Counted from the first letter of the stretch, positions 40,804 to 52,057 are shown. The stretch: 62,434 nt of DNA from an uncultured Ectothiorhodospiraceae bacterium (GCA_947259765.1 CAMYNG010000015.1:1-62434), one strand, 5' to 3'. The notes: generated by a model from the sequence alone, not told the origin. A program made the numbers and translations.

Positions 40804-41205
40804 CTATCTGAATTTGGGCAATTCCGAACTCAAAAACCATTTTTGCACTTTTTTGTTGTACTTCCAGGTCTGGCGGTCCATAAGCGTTCGTTCGACGTAG
40901 TTGGCATCGTTGTAGTAGCGGATACGCACGGTTTGCACCATCATGGATTTATCCGAAGTCATGGTGCCATTAAGGACGTCGTAACCGGAAATACGGACAC
41001 GCACCAATTTTTCTCGCAAACTAGGCGTTATCACCTCGGCTGCGTTTTCATGAAACTGTGCTGCCTTGTCCCATTCTCCCCAGCGTAATTCCCTTTCGTA
41101 ACCACGGAGGGCGTAACCCAATTCGTTCTTGGGGTCCTTGGTTGCACAAGACACCAAAACAGTAAATGCAACCATCACTAATACCAACGCAATTCGAGTT
41201 CTCAC
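40804..41205 (-). CDS. Probable lipoprotein of unknown function
   Basis: A 133-residue protein with a lipoprotein signal peptide (MRTRIALVLVMVAFTVLVSC; lipobox LVSC). The open frame starts at 41229, but GGGAG lies 6 bases before a GTG at 41205, which gives a better signal peptide, so that start is chosen. The mature part is basic and helix-then-sheet (YERELRWGEWDKAAQF, VRIRYYNDANYVERTL, WKYNKKVQKWFL), suggesting an NTF2-like fold. It lies between and opposite to aguA and aguB. Confidence 0.7.
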   Translation of the reverse strand: MRTRIALVLVMVAFTVLVSCATKDPKNELGYALRGYERELRWGEWDKAAQFHENAAEVITPSLREKLVRVRISGYDVLNGTMTSDKSMMVQTVRIRYYNDANYVERTLMDRQTWKYNKKVQKWFLSSELPKFR

Positions 41206-41579
41206 AATCGGCTCCCTTATTATCATCATGCAGTACGCAACCTCGTTTCGCGCATCTTACGCCAACAAAATTAAAAACGGTAGCGGGCGACAAAAACGGT
41301 CTCGTGCAGTTTCTCATGCCCGACTCCACGTTCGGTAAGCAATAAAGCGAAAAAGAAAATCAACAGAACTACTGTTAACAGGGCAAGCACCAATCAAAAA
41401 ATTGTCATTATATTTGGTATTTTCCTCACTATTATTCTTGACTCATAACAAGCTTCCGATCTGCGCCCACAGCGTCGCTAAGCCTAATTGCTGAATCCAG
41501 TTCGCTTCGACGGTATACTGGAGAGTAAAATCCAGCACCTGACACGAATTGCATCAAACTGACCGCGATCGGCTATAAA
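41206..41579. other. Non-coding region upstream of aguB
   Basis: No gene is supported in these 374 bases. A candidate promoter for aguB is CTGAAT (41491-41496), 17-base spacer, TATACT (41514-41519). A short hairpin AACAG/CTGTT lies at 41362-41376. The part near 41206-41300 should contain the promoter of the minus-strand lipoprotein gene, but I could not place it. Confidence 0.4.
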
Positions 41580-42470
41580 TTGAAAATCGGACTGATACAA
41601 CAAGCAAGCTCAGAGTCCTTGCAGGCCAACTTTTGGCAGATAGAGCATGCTACACGGGAGGCTGCAAAGCATGGCGCCCAGCTAATTGTGTTACAGGAAC
41701 TTCACAACACGCCCTATTTTTGTCAGACCGAAGATACAGCAAACTTTGATCTTGCAGAGTCGGTCCCCGGTCCCACTACTCAGAAACTGGGTGAGCTGGC
41801 GCGTGAGCTGGGCGTGGTCATTTTGGGTTCCGTGTTTGAGCGCCGCGACGCCGGCTTATATCACAACACCGCGGTGGTACTGGATTCGGATGGTAGCCTG
41901 GCAGGCAAATACCGCAAGATGCATATCCCAGATGATCCCGGTTATCACGAGAAATTTTACTTCACACCCGGTGATCTCGGTTTCACGCCGATCGACACCA
42001 GCCTGGGTCGGCTCGGCGTCCTGGTCTGCTGGGACCAATGGTTCCCTGAGGCAGCACGCCTGATGGCATTGGCCGGCGCACAGATGTTAATTTACCCTAC
42101 CGCCATCGGTTGGGATCCCGCCGACGAACCCGAAGAACAAACGCGTCAATTTCAAGCCTGGCAAACAATTCAACGCGCACACTCCATCGCCAACGGCGTT
42201 CCGGTTCTAAGTTGTAATCGAATCGGTATTGAAGCCGATCCGAGTGGAACAACCGGCGGCATCCACTTTTGGGGAGGTAGTTTCGCTTGCGGTCCGCAGG
42301 GCGAGATTCTTGCCCAAGCGTCAACCGATCAAGCCGAGGTGCTTGTTGCTGATGTTGATTTAACCCGCAGTGAGCAGGTGCGCCGCATCTGGCCGTATTT
42401 GCGTGATCGCCGTATTGACGCGTACGATGAAATGAAACTTCGGTTTCGAGACCACGTCCCCAAAAATTAA
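41580..42470 (+). CDS. aguB: N-carbamoylputrescine amidase
   Basis: A 296-residue nitrilase-superfamily enzyme that completes agmatine breakdown to putrescine. The Glu-Lys-Cys triad is E40 (VLQELHN), K113 (YRKMHIPD) and C150 (VLVCWDQWFPEAAR). The start is a TTG at 41580 (MKIGLIQQAS) without a clear ribosome binding site. It is followed 18 bp later by the DAHP synthase gene, suggesting co-transcription. Confidence 0.94.
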   Translation: MKIGLIQQASSESLQANFWQIEHATREAAKHGAQLIVLQELHNTPYFCQTEDTANFDLAESVPGPTTQKLGELARELGVVILGSVFERRDAGLYHNTAVVLDSDGSLAGKYRKMHIPDDPGYHEKFYFTPGDLGFTPIDTSLGRLGVLVCWDQWFPEAARLMALAGAQMLIYPTAIGWDPADEPEEQTRQFQAWQTIQRAHSIANGVPVLSCNRIGIEADPSGTTGGIHFWGGSFACGPQGEILAQASTDQAEVLVADVDLTRSEQVRRIWPYLRDRRIDAYDEMKLRFRDHVPKN

Positions 42471-42488
42471 AACTGACAAAAACCCGCA

Positions 42489-43604
42489 ATGATCGTTATC
42501 CTGCATCCCAACCTCACGCGCGAAACGGCTGAGTTCAAGGCAACCTTTGAATTTCTCAGCGCGCTTCCCAATATTCGCCTGAATGTGCATGAAGAGCACG
42601 GTACCCAACAGGTACTCACCGAGATATATCTGATTGGTGATACGGCATCGTTATCCGCAGACGAAATTAAAGCCTTGCCCGCGGTGGAACGTGTTGTTCG
42701 GATTTCCGAAGAGTACCGCATCCTGGGGCGGCACAAGGACGACACACGCCCTACTGCATTTGAATATAATGGTGTACGTTTTGGTCAGGATAACCTGAAT
42801 GCCTTTCTCGGACTTTGTGCCGTCGACAACCGGGAACATGTCGAGCTCATGATGCGTGCCCTGCAGGAACACGGACAGGTCTGTACCCGCATGGGCGCCT
42901 ACAAACCACGCACCAATCCCTATTCGTTTCAAGGTCATGGCAAGAGCTGTTTAAACTATGTTTTTGAATTGGCGGGTAAGTACAGCATCCGTGTTATTGC
43001 GATGGAAGTCACACACGAATCTCACGTAGAGGAAATCAAAACAGCGCTGGAGGAGACCGGCCATCCCACCGGGGTTATGCTGCAAATTGGTACGCGCAAC
43101 ACGCAAAATTTTGAATTATTGAAGGCAGTGGGACGGCAACGTATGTTTCCGGTTCTGATTAAGCGTGGTTTCGGGATCACCCTGGAGGAATCACTCAACG
43201 CCGCAGAATATCTGGCCAGCGAAGGCAACGCACGGGTTATTTTTGGACTACGCGGAATGAAAACCAACATGGGCGACCCGCACCGAAACTTTGTCGACTT
43301 TGCGCACGTACCGGCGATTAAACGGTTGACGCGTATGCCGGTGTGCATAGACCCTTCCCACTCCGTCGGCAGTCGGGATGCTGCACCAGACGGTCTACTT
43401 GATGTGATGCATGTCACCGCACAAGGGGTGATCGCCGGCGCCAATATGATCCTGGCAGATTTTCATCCGCATCCTGCCAAGGCTTTGGTCGATGGCCCGC
43501 AGGCATTGACCATGGCGGAACTACCCTACTTTTTGGAAGATATCCAAATTGCGCGAGATGCCTATGAAAAGCGGATCGCACTGGCTCAATCTTTTGCAGA
43601 TTAA
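42489..43604 (+). CDS. 3-deoxy-7-phosphoheptulonate synthase, type I beta (KDO8PS-like) with N-terminal regulatory domain
   Basis: A 371-residue enzyme for the first step of the shikimate pathway, from phosphoenolpyruvate and erythrose 4-phosphate. The N-terminal 75 residues (MIVILHPNLTRETAEFK... ISEEYRILGR) form a ferredoxin/ACT-like regulatory domain as in Thermotoga DAHP synthase. The TIM barrel has GAYKPRTNPYSFQGHG, LQIGTRNTQNFELLK, PVLIKRGF and VCIDPSHSVGSRD. It is unrelated in subtype to E. coli AroFGH. It follows aguB closely. Confidence 0.88.
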   Translation: MIVILHPNLTRETAEFKATFEFLSALPNIRLNVHEEHGTQQVLTEIYLIGDTASLSADEIKALPAVERVVRISEEYRILGRHKDDTRPTAFEYNGVRFGQDNLNAFLGLCAVDNREHVELMMRALQEHGQVCTRMGAYKPRTNPYSFQGHGKSCLNYVFELAGKYSIRVIAMEVTHESHVEEIKTALEETGHPTGVMLQIGTRNTQNFELLKAVGRQRMFPVLIKRGFGITLEESLNAAEYLASEGNARVIFGLRGMKTNMGDPHRNFVDFAHVPAIKRLTRMPVCIDPSHSVGSRDAAPDGLLDVMHVTAQGVIAGANMILADFHPHPAKALVDGPQALTMAELPYFLEDIQIARDAYEKRIALAQSFAD

Positions 43605-43714
43605 CCGCCCACGCATCGACGGCTTGCGGGCTGTTTGATTGAAAAGCCCGGCCATAGACAACATATAAACGATTGGTTGCCCGAGACACCCACGGTCAGG
43701 ACGCATTCTGTAAC

Positions 43715-44227
43715 ATGACAAACGAAACAAAACCTTTTGCGCGCTCAATGATGTTTGGCGCCTGGATTCTGTTGATTGGACTTCTGATTCTTTTGTTCAA
43801 CAACCTGCTCGAAAAACAATACAATCCAAATCAACAACATGCTGCGAACTTAAGCAGCGAAGGCGCTCGCGAAGTCACTTTGAAACGGAACCGGTTTGGC
43901 CACTACGTCACCTCGGGAACCATCAACGGCTACACGGTCGTTTTTCTGCTCGATACCGGCGCCAGCGACGTGTCGGTTCCGGCAAAACTCGCTGAAGAAA
44001 TCGGCCTCGAGCGCGGCAGCCAAATCACCTATCAAACGGCAAACGGCCCGGCACCCGGCTGGTTAACCCGACTCGATTCACTGGGGTTAGGCGCCATTCA
44101 ACTGGAAAATCTGCGCGCGTCCATCAACCCGAATGTCGATGGCGAAGAAGTCTTGCTCGGTATGACGGCCTTAAAACAATTGGAATTTACCCAGCGCGGC
44201 GATTCACTGACGATCAGGCAATATTAA
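43715..44227 (+). CDS. Membrane-anchored retropepsin-like aspartic protease (TIGR02281 type)
   Basis: A 170-residue protein with one N-terminal membrane helix (MMFGAWILLIGLLILLF) and a single aspartic protease domain containing the catalytic motif LLDTGASDVSVP and the later VLLGMTALKQLEF. Such proteins act as dimers, probably in the periplasm; the substrate is unknown. The frame is open from 43673, but the ATG at 43715 gives the usual N-terminus. It follows the DAHP synthase gene by 110 bp. Confidence 0.88.
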   Translation: MTNETKPFARSMMFGAWILLIGLLILLFNNLLEKQYNPNQQHAANLSSEGAREVTLKRNRFGHYVTSGTINGYTVVFLLDTGASDVSVPAKLAEEIGLERGSQITYQTANGPAPGWLTRLDSLGLGAIQLENLRASINPNVDGEEVLLGMTALKQLEFTQRGDSLTIRQY

Positions 44228-44233
44228 AACCAA

Positions 44234-44356
44234 GGGACGGGTGACGAGTTACGAGTAACAAGGACTGGTTTTAAGACACCGAATGACCGGCCATTTCCGA
44301 AGAGATTTAAGAACCCGACGTTTTTCCCTAGAAACTCGTCACTAGTCACTCGTCCC
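44234..44356. repeat. Imperfect inverted repeat of CTCGTCAC/CTAGTCAC units downstream of tRNA-Pro
   Basis: The arm at 44234-44256 (starting GGGACGGGTGACGAGT) is imperfectly complementary to 44334-44356 (ACTCGTCACTAGTCACTCGT plus CCC). Each arm is made of 7-bp-like units CTCGTCA/CTAGTCA. The repeat lies between the protease gene and tRNA-Pro and could end either transcript. Confidence 0.65.
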
Positions 44357-44365
44357 TGATTTTAA

Positions 44366-44442
<77 letters not shown>

Positions 44443-44540
44443 AATTTGGCAGATAGCAGAGCGCTATCCGAAAAACGGCGGCAATCATAACGTACCCGCT
44501 CGGGAAAGGGAATGAACGACGGGGATACCGCCGCGCAAGA

Positions 44541-44909
44541 TCAGGTTTTCAACAACTCCAGCACGTCTTCAAGCTCAGTACAAATTTCCCGCAAAACTTG
44601 GGGATTGAGCTTTTCCTCGTCTTTGTTGTTGGGTTCCGACAATTGCAGGCGAGCGCCACCGATGGTGTAACCCTGCTCGTAAAGCAGACTGCGGATTTGG
44701 CGGATCATGATGACATCCTGGCGTTGGTAGTAGCGTCTGTTTCCACGCCGCTTGACCGGCTTGAGCTGAGGGAATTCCTGCTCCCAGTAGCGCAGTACGT
44801 GGGGTTTAACGTCACACAGCTCGCTGACTTCACCAATGGTGAAATAGCGCTTCCCGGGGATGGGGGGGAGTTCGTTATTGTTGGACGGTTCCAGCATAAA
44901 TTTCGACAC
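44541..44909 (-). CDS. MerR-family transcriptional regulator next to ihfA
   Basis: A 122-residue regulator with an N-terminal winged helix ([34 protein letters not shown]) and a short C-terminal coiled coil. No metal-binding cysteine pattern is present. It overlaps the ihfA 3' end by 35 bp if it starts at the GTG 44909, or 23 bp from the ATG at 44897; neither has a strong ribosome binding site. This uncharacterised regulator is a constant ihfA neighbour in the class. Confidence 0.9.
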   Translation of the reverse strand: MSKFMLEPSNNNELPPIPGKRYFTIGEVSELCDVKPHVLRYWEQEFPQLKPVKRRGNRRYYQRQDVIMIRQIRSLLYEQGYTIGGARLQLSEPNNKDEEKLNPQVLREICTELEDVLELLKT

Positions 44910-45177
44910 GCGCCTTTAGTTTTTGCCCGGGGCGGAACGTCACCACCCGTCGGGCGGTAATCGGTATTTCCTCACCCGTTTTAGGGTTTCTTCCAGGCCG
45001 CTGTTTTTTATCGCGCAAGTCGAAATTGCCAAACCCGGACAATTTAACCTGTCTGCCGTTTTCAAGGGCACCGCGTATTTCCTCGAAAAACATCTCGACC
45101 AGTTCCTTGGCTTCACGTTTGTTAAGTCCCAATTCCTCAAACAAGCGCTCTGCCATTTCGGCCTTCGTCAACGCCAT
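44875..45177 (-). CDS. ihfA: Integration host factor subunit alpha
   Basis: A 100-residue DNA-bending protein that pairs with IhfB. It has the family block [26 protein letters not shown] and the DNA-intercalating Pro in the RNPKTGE arm. It starts 2 bp after pheT and is likely in the same transcript. Confidence 0.96.
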   Translation of the reverse strand: MALTKAEMAERLFEELGLNKREAKELVEMFFEEIRGALENGRQVKLSGFGNFDLRDKKQRPGRNPKTGEEIPITARRVVTFRPGQKLKARVEIYAGTVQQ

Positions 45178-45179
45178 TG

Positions 45180-47558
45180 CTACTCTCTCAATGTGGCCCC
45201 AAATTGGTTTTTTAGTGCTGCCAGGATCTGGCTTAGGACATTGTCCACGTCAGTGTCTGTAAGAGTGCGTGAAACATCCTGTAACGTCAAGCCTAAAGCA
45301 AGACTTTTTCTTCCAGAATCAATACCTTCGCCCGTATACACGTCAAAAAGCTCTACCTTGTCAAGCAGCTCCGAAGCCGCATTTTTGGCACAAAAAAGCA
45401 CTTCTGCTGCAACAACGTCCTCTTTCACGATAACCGCAATATCACGCCGAATAGACGGAAATCGTGATAATTCTGCAAATTTCGGTACTTCTGTTGCCAT
45501 AAGGCCACTGAGTTCAAGTTGAAACAAATACAACGCCTGCGGCAGATCCAGCTCACGTTCCAGACGTGGATGCAGACGCCCTACCCAACCCATTGGCTGG
45601 CCGTCACGAAAAATTCTTGCACACTGACCTGGATGCAATGCCGGGTGTGTCTCCGGCGTAAACGCGAAGTTGCCGGTTTCACCACTAAGTGCCAGCAATG
45701 CCTCAACATCTGCCTTCGCATCAAAGAAGTCTATCGTCTGCTCAGCGCTACCCCACTGTTCCGGAAAGCGCGTTCCACCGAGCACACCACCAATAGCTGA
45801 TTCCTGCACAATTTCAGTGTCTTGAAGGACAAAGTTTAGACCATACTCGAATATTTTTATACGTCCCTGCTGGCGATGCAAATTGTACTGTGCGATTTTC
45901 AGCAAACCTGTCCAAAGACTCGTGCGCATCACGCCCAGATCGCTGGCGAGAGGGTTAAGCAGGGCCACGGCGGCCTTCTCAGGCTCAATGGCCTGCTGCC
46001 GCTCGGGGTCGACGAAGCTGTAGGTAATGGCCTCCTGATAGCCGCGAAAGATCAGCGCCTGTTCCAGGCGGCGTCGATCCAGCAAGAGTTCTGAACATGA
46101 ACCCATTTCCAGCTGGCCCGTTGGCCGGCTGCTCGGCAGCTGATCGTAGCCATGAATACGTCCTACCTCTTCGATCAGGTCCGGCTCGCGATCGATATCG
46201 AAACGGAACGCCGGCGGGATCACCGACCAGCCTTGGGAATTGGACTCTACAGCCATCCCCAAACGGGTGAGAATATCCTCAACCTCTTGAACCGGAATTT
46301 CACCACCCAGAACGCGAGTAATTTGCGCGTGTCGCAGTGAGACAGGCTTTCTCAGCGGCATGGATGCAATCTCGGTGACCTCAGTCACCGGTCCCGGTTG
46401 GCCGCCGGCAACCTCGACCAGCAGCGCTGTCGCGCGTTCGATAGCGGCACGTTGCAACTCGGCAGACACACCGCGTTCAAAGCGGTGCGAGGAGTCGGTA
46501 TGCAATCCGAACCGCCGTGCGCGCCCGGCAATCGCCATCGGATCAAAGAACGCGCTTTCAAGAAAGATGTCTCGGGTTGTATCGCCGACAGCCGATTCAC
46601 TACCGCCCATAATCCCCGCCAGAGCCAGCGGCATCTTTTCGTCGGCAATCACCAGACTGTCTGGCGTCAATTCAATCTCTTTGCCATCCAGCAGGCTCAG
46701 ACTCTCACCGCTGTGCGCATAGCGAACATGAATCGCACCGCTGAGCTTGGCGAGATCGAAGGCATGCATTGGTTGGCCCAGTTCCAGCAAAATATAATTA
46801 GTGACATCAACAACGGGGCCGAGACTGCGCAGGCCGCTGCGTCGCAGCCGCTCCTGCATCCAGACCGGTGTCGTCGCCTGCACATTTACCGCTCGAATCA
46901 CCCGACCCACATAGCGGGGGCAGGCGTCTGCCGCTTCCAGGTTCACATCCAGACGGGTATCGTGCATCGCCGGAATTGCAGCTCCCGGCGGCGGAGCCGC
47001 GGCAAGACGATTAAGCACGGCGACCTCGCGAGCAATACCTGCGATGCTGAGACAATCACCTCGGTTAGGCGTGAGTCCCAGTTCAATGCTGACATCGTCC
47101 AGGTGCAGATAATCGCGAATATTTTTTCCGACCGGCGCCGTATCCGGCAGGATCATCAACCCGGCGGCCGTTTCAGCCAGCCCCAATTCCTGCTCGGAGC
47201 ACAGCATTCCGGATGACTCCACGCCGCGTAGTTTGGCTTTCTTGATCTTTAAGCCGCCAGGTAAGCGGGCGCCAACGATGGCACACGGGACCTTCAACCC
47301 CGCCGCTACATTGGCCGCGCCGCAAACAATAGACAGGGTTTCCGCCTGACCGGCGTTGACGCGGCACACGCGCAATTTATCCGCATCGGGATGCGGCTGC
47401 ACGTCTTCGACTTCGGCAACCACTACATCACTGAATTCAGCGGCAACCGGTTCGACGGCATCCACCTCGAGTCCGGCCATGGTGAGCTGATGCGCGAGTT
47501 CCTCGGTAGACACCGGTGGGTCCACCCATTCACGCAACCATTTATTGCTAAATTTCAT
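45180..47558 (-). CDS. pheT: Phenylalanyl-tRNA synthetase beta subunit
   Basis: A 792-residue subunit of the alpha2beta2 enzyme. Domains in order: N-terminal part, tRNA-binding OB fold (about 39-150, [16 protein letters not shown]), B3/B4 editing domain (about 210-370), B5 (about 400-470), catalytic-like core, and C-terminal FDX-ACB anticodon-binding domain (about 695-790, [16 protein letters not shown]). Length is normal. It lies 45 bp after pheS and 2 bp before ihfA. Confidence 0.96.
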   Translation of the reverse strand: MKFSNKWLREWVDPPVSTEELAHQLTMAGLEVDAVEPVAAEFSDVVVAEVEDVQPHPDADKLRVCRVNAGQAETLSIVCGAANVAAGLKVPCAIVGARLPGGLKIKKAKLRGVESSGMLCSEQELGLAETAAGLMILPDTAPVGKNIRDYLHLDDVSIELGLTPNRGDCLSIAGIAREVAVLNRLAAAPPPGAAIPAMHDTRLDVNLEAADACPRYVGRVIRAVNVQATTPVWMQERLRRSGLRSLGPVVDVTNYILLELGQPMHAFDLAKLSGAIHVRYAHSGESLSLLDGKEIELTPDSLVIADEKMPLALAGIMGGSESAVGDTTRDIFLESAFFDPMAIAGRARRFGLHTDSSHRFERGVSAELQRAAIERATALLVEVAGGQPGPVTEVTEIASMPLRKPVSLRHAQITRVLGGEIPVQEVEDILTRLGMAVESNSQGWSVIPPAFRFDIDREPDLIEEVGRIHGYDQLPSSRPTGQLEMGSCSELLLDRRRLEQALIFRGYQEAITYSFVDPERQQAIEPEKAAVALLNPLASDLGVMRTSLWTGLLKIAQYNLHRQQGRIKIFEYGLNFVLQDTEIVQESAIGGVLGGTRFPEQWGSAEQTIDFFDAKADVEALLALSGETGNFAFTPETHPALHPGQCARIFRDGQPMGWVGRLHPRLERELDLPQALYLFQLELSGLMATEVPKFAELSRFPSIRRDIAVIVKEDVVAAEVLFCAKNAASELLDKVELFDVYTGEGIDSGRKSLALGLTLQDVSRTLTDTDVDNVLSQILAALKNQFGATLRE

Positions 47559-47577
47559 ACCGAGCAGTTCCTAGCTA

Positions 47578-47595
47578 CTAGCGGCTAGCCGCTAG
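47578..47595. repeat. 18-bp perfect palindrome between pheS and pheT
   Basis: CTAGCGGCTAGCCGCTAG reads the same on both strands and can fold into a hairpin in the 45-bp pheS-pheT gap. A possible processing or stabilising structure; function not known. Confidence 0.6.
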
Positions 47596-47603
47596 AATCT
47601 TTG

Positions 47604-48632
<1,029 letters not shown>

Positions 48633-48640
48633 TCAGTATC

Positions 48641-48681
48641 GAAAACAAAAAAGGGAAGGCGAACCTGCCTTCCCTTTCTGT
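48641..48681 (-). terminator. Hairpin with U-tract between rplT and pheS (terminator or attenuator)
   Basis: On the minus strand AAAGGGAAGGC, a 6-base loop and GCCTTCCCTTT are followed by TTTGTTTT. This is a standard intrinsic terminator about 20 bases before pheS. In E. coli the pheST leader is attenuated by Phe-tRNA supply. No Phe-rich leader peptide is visible here, so partial read-through or termination after rplT is the simpler reading. Confidence 0.75.
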
Positions 48682-48732
48682 ATTGGTAAACCAATTTGTT
48701 TGCGCGTACTGCCAGAGTACGTCGCTAACTCA

Positions 48733-49092
48733 TCAGTCAGTCAGGCTTGCCTTGGCTTTTTCTGCAAGGGCACTAAAAGCAACCATATCGTGCACGGCCA
48801 GATCGGCCAGCACTTTACGATCCACTTCAATTTCAGCTTTATGCAGGCCATTGATCATCCGGCTGTAGGACATGCCACACTCGCGGGCTGCGGCGTTGAT
48901 GCGCGCAATCCACAAGGCACGAAACTGACGTTTGCGTTGCCGACGATCTCGATACGCGTACTGACCGGCCTTGGTAACAGCCTGGGTTGCAACACGAAAG
49001 ACGTTTTTACGTCGACCGTAGTAACCCTTGGCTTTGTTAAGAATCTTTTTGTGTTTGGCGTGAGCGGTCACGCCGCGTTTAACTCTTGGCAT
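48733..49092 (-). CDS. rplT: 50S ribosomal protein L20
   Basis: A 119-residue basic protein beginning [18 protein letters not shown] and containing [10 protein letters not shown] and [15 protein letters not shown]. It binds 23S rRNA early in assembly and in E. coli represses its own operon. It follows rpmI by 23 bp. Confidence 0.97.
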   Translation of the reverse strand: MPRVKRGVTAHAKHKKILNKAKGYYGRRKNVFRVATQAVTKAGQYAYRDRRQRKRQFRALWIARINAAARECGMSYSRMINGLHKAEIEVDRKVLADLAVHDMVAFSALAEKAKASLTD

Positions 49093-49115
49093 ATTTGCGG
49101 CCTCCTCTCAATCCG

Positions 49116-49313
49116 TCAACTATAGGGCAACATGCGGCGAACTGAGCGTGTATCGGCTTCGCAAACTTGCTCGATACTGCGCAACTGGCGTTTCCGCTTA
49201 GTGCTTTTTTTCGTCAGAATATGACGGCGATGGGACTGGCCACGCTTGAAGCCACCCGAACTTGATCTCCGGAAGCGCTTTGCGGCACCCCGGTTGCTTT
49301 TCATCTTTGGCAT
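49116..49313 (-). CDS. rpmI: 50S ribosomal protein L35
   Basis: A 65-residue protein starting [20 protein letters not shown], the conserved L35 N-terminus. The frame extends to 49379, but that part is not conserved, so the ATG at 49313 is used. It lies between infC and rplT. Confidence 0.96.
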   Translation of the reverse strand: MPKMKSNRGAAKRFRRSSSGGFKRGQSHRRHILTKKSTKRKRQLRSIEQVCEADTRSVRRMLPYS

Positions 49314-49397
49314 TTTCACAAACTCCGCATTCGTAATTAATAAATACACACTTTTGACTGGACGCCCAGGTTGCCACACCCGGCGGACAGTAGCGTG

Positions 49398-49916
49398 CTA
49401 CTTCTTTTTCGGGGCAATCACCATCACCATCTGCCGGCCTTCCATTTTCGGAAACTGTTCTACCGATCCGATCTCAGACAGATCTTTTTCGACCCGTTTG
49501 AGAAGCTCGGCGCCCAGATTCTGGTGAGCCATTTCACGACCGCGGAAACGTAATGTCACCTTGGTCTTGTCCCCGTCACTCAGGAAACGCACCAGGTTGC
49601 GTAGTTTGACCTGGTAGTCTCCTTCTTCCGTCCCAGGACGGAATTTCACTTCCTTGATGTGAATCTGTTTCTGTTTCTTTTTCGCCGCGTGGCGTTTCTT
49701 GTTTAACTCAAACTGATACTTGCCGTAGTCCATGATGCGACAGACAGGCGGATCGGCCTCGGCTGCCACTTCCACGAGATCAAGATCAGCCTCGTCGGCC
49801 ATCTTTTGCGCTTCCTCCGTGGACAGGATGCCGGCTTGCTCGCCTTCGGCATCGATCAACCTGACTTGGCTGACGGTGATGTCCTCGTTGATGCGCGTCT
49901 TTTTTACTGCTGCGAT
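49398..49916 (-). CDS. infC: Translation initiation factor IF-3, AUC start codon
   Basis: A 172-residue IF3 that blocks early subunit joining and checks start codons. The N-terminal domain starts [19 protein letters not shown]; the C-terminal domain contains [20 protein letters not shown]. No ATG, GTG or TTG precedes the conserved RIN motif in frame. A strong GGAGG (49925-49929) lies 8 bases before an ATC at 49914-49916, which gives [12 protein letters not shown] and full length. The start codon is therefore AUC, like the AUU of E. coli infC, which IF3 itself discriminates against to autoregulate. It begins 3 bp after thrS. Confidence 0.9.
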   Translation of the reverse strand: MAAVKKTRINEDITVSQVRLIDAEGEQAGILSTEEAQKMADEADLDLVEVAAEADPPVCRIMDYGKYQFELNKKRHAAKKKQKQIHIKEVKFRPGTEEGDYQVKLRNLVRFLSDGDKTKVTLRFRGREMAHQNLGAELLKRVEKDLSEIGSVEQFPKMEGRQMVMVIAPKKK

Positions 49917-49919
49917 TCT

Positions 49920-51845
49920 TTAATCCTCCAAAACAGGACGGCCGCGGCGCGCGACTTCCGCGGTCAATCGATCAGCAAACTCATCAAGAGTCATGCTCCC
50001 CAGATCGTCACCGGATCGCGTGCGCACGGCCACTGTGCCGTTTTCCAATTCCTTATCACCCACAATTAGCTGGTAAGGAACCTTCTGCAATGTATGCTCG
50101 CGGATTTTAAAGCCGATCTTTTCATTTCTCAAGTCACTATTGACTCGAAAACCACGAATTTTCAGACTCTTGGCAATATTCGCCGCATATTCCGCCTGGC
50201 GGTCGGTAATATCGAGCACAACCGCCTGCACGGGCGCCAACCAGGCAGGAAATGCACCGGCGAAATGCTCGATTAAAATCCCGATAAATCGCTCCATGGA
50301 ACCCAAAATGGCCCGATGTAGCATCACCGGGACGTGTTTGGAGCCGTCCTCAGCGATAAAGTGGGCGTCGAGCCTGCCCGGCATGGAGAAATCCACCTGG
50401 ATGGTGCCGCACTGCCAAACACGACCCAGGCAATCCTTGAGGGAAAATTCTATCTTGGGGCCGTAGAAGGCGCCCTCGCCCGGCTGCAGATCCCAGTCCA
50501 GCCCTTTGCTGTTGAGAGCGGTCTCAAGCGCCGCTTCGGCCTTGTCCCAGACGTCATCCGCACCGACGCGCTGCTCTGGACGCGTCGACAGTTTTACGAT
50601 GACGTCGTCAAAACCGAAGTCCCGATACACAGAATACAAGAGGTCAATAAACGCCGAGACCTCTTCCTGGACTTGATCCTCGGTGCAGAAAATATGCGCA
50701 TCGTCCTGGGTAAAGGCCCGCACCCGCATTAAACCGTGCAGTGTGCCCGAAGGTTCGTTGCGATGGCAGGAACCGAACTCCGCCATGCGCAGCGGCAAAT
50801 CACGGTAACTTTTCAAACCCTGATTGAATATCTGCACATGGCAGGGGCAATTCATCGGCTTGACGGCGTACTCGCGATTTTCCGAGTGGGTGGTAAACAT
50901 ATCGTCGCGAAATTTGGCCCAGTGGCCCGATTTCTCCCACAAGACCCGGTCGGCCAGTTTAGGCGTGTTGACCTCTTGATAGTCATGCTCGCGCAAGCGT
51001 TCGCGAATATACTGCTCAACCTGCTGATAGACACTCCAGCCGTGGTCGTGCCAGAACACCATTCCAGGCGCTTCTTCCTGGGTGTGAAACAGGTTTAGTT
51101 TGCGGCCCAGGCGACGGTGGTCGCGTTTCTCGGCCTCTTCCAGGCGATGTAAGTAGGCCTTCAGCTGCTTTTTGTCCGTCCAGGCGGTGCCGTAGACGCG
51201 CTGCAACATCTCGTTATCCGAATTGCCGCGCCAGTACGCGCCGGCGAGTTTCATCAGCTTGAAGGCTTTCAGCTTGCCGGTGGAAGGCACATGCGGACCG
51301 CGGCACAAATCGATGAAGTCACCCTGGCGATAGAGGCCGATTTCCTGGTCTTCCGGAATGGAGGCGATGATTTCGGCCTTGTACTCCTCGCCCATGTCGC
51401 GGAAGAACTTTACGGCTTCATCGCGAGGCATAACCGTGCGTTCAATCGGGAAGTTCTGCTTCACCAATTCCTGCATTTTCTTTTCGATTTTCGCCAGATC
51501 GTCTTCGGAGAAACCCGGTGGATAACTGAAGTCGTAGTAAAACCCGTCCTCGATCACCGGTCCGATGGTCACTTGTGCCGCGGGGAACAGTTGCTTGACC
51601 GCCTGGGCAAGTAAATGGGCACTGGAGTGACGGATGACATCGATACCGTCGTCATCACGGTCGGTAATGATGGCCAGTTTGGTATCAGCGTCGATGGTGT
51701 AGCTGGTGTCCACCAGCTTGCCGTCCACGCGTCCGGCCAGTGCGGCCTTGGCAAGGCCAGGCCCGATATCGGCGGCGACATCGGCAATTGAAACAGGTTG
51801 CGCAAACTCGCGCTGACTGCCGTCCGGCAGGGTAACGATGGGCAT
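49920..51845 (-). CDS. thrS: Threonyl-tRNA synthetase
   Basis: A 641-residue class II synthetase: TGS domain (about 1-61, [19 protein letters not shown]), SAD editing domain (about 62-225, with [10 protein letters not shown] and the His/Cys set), catalytic core with zinc ligands (Cys in [10 protein letters not shown]) and [18 protein letters not shown], then the anticodon domain. Length matches E. coli. It is the first gene of the thrS-infC-rpmI-rplT-pheST-ihfA block, and its last codons contain the infC ribosome binding site. Confidence 0.97.
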   Translation of the reverse strand: MPIVTLPDGSQREFAQPVSIADVAADIGPGLAKAALAGRVDGKLVDTSYTIDADTKLAIITDRDDDGIDVIRHSSAHLLAQAVKQLFPAAQVTIGPVIEDGFYYDFSYPPGFSEDDLAKIEKKMQELVKQNFPIERTVMPRDEAVKFFRDMGEEYKAEIIASIPEDQEIGLYRQGDFIDLCRGPHVPSTGKLKAFKLMKLAGAYWRGNSDNEMLQRVYGTAWTDKKQLKAYLHRLEEAEKRDHRRLGRKLNLFHTQEEAPGMVFWHDHGWSVYQQVEQYIRERLREHDYQEVNTPKLADRVLWEKSGHWAKFRDDMFTTHSENREYAVKPMNCPCHVQIFNQGLKSYRDLPLRMAEFGSCHRNEPSGTLHGLMRVRAFTQDDAHIFCTEDQVQEEVSAFIDLLYSVYRDFGFDDVIVKLSTRPEQRVGADDVWDKAEAALETALNSKGLDWDLQPGEGAFYGPKIEFSLKDCLGRVWQCGTIQVDFSMPGRLDAHFIAEDGSKHVPVMLHRAILGSMERFIGILIEHFAGAFPAWLAPVQAVVLDITDRQAEYAANIAKSLKIRGFRVNSDLRNEKIGFKIREHTLQKVPYQLIVGDKELENGTVAVRTRSGDDLGSMTLDEFADRLTAEVARRGRPVLED

Positions 51846-51940
51846 GTGCCTCTCCCTTATCAGTGGCGACCCCTACCAAAGGCCGCGTGCGGGTTCAGAC
51901 TCGGTCGCGAAACAGCGTGCTTCGCCGGTCGGTAGTAAAT

Positions 51941-52017
51941 TGGTAGGCGCGATTGGATTCGAACCAACGACCCCCACCATGTCAAGGTGGTGCTCTAACC
52001 AACTGAGCTACGCGCCT
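51941..52017 (-). tRNA. tRNA-Val(GAC)
   Basis: A 77-nt tRNA: acceptor AGGCGCG with CGCGCCT, encoded CCA, D arm AGCTCAGTTGGTTAGAGC, anticodon loop TTGACAT giving GAC, and T arm GGTTCGAATCC. It lies about 95 bp upstream of thrS on the same strand. Confidence 0.95.
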
Positions 52018-52028
52018 GAAAATCAGTT

Positions 52029-52057
52029 ACTAGGGACGAGGTGCTAGTGACTAGGGA
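52029..52057. repeat. Copy of the CTAGT/GGGACGAG dispersed repeat upstream of tRNA-Val
   Basis: The string ACTAGGGACGAGGTGCTAGT followed by GACTAGGGA is built from the same units as the repeats at 2315-2343 and 44234-44356. It lies in the gap between uvrB and tRNA-Val. Confidence 0.55.
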
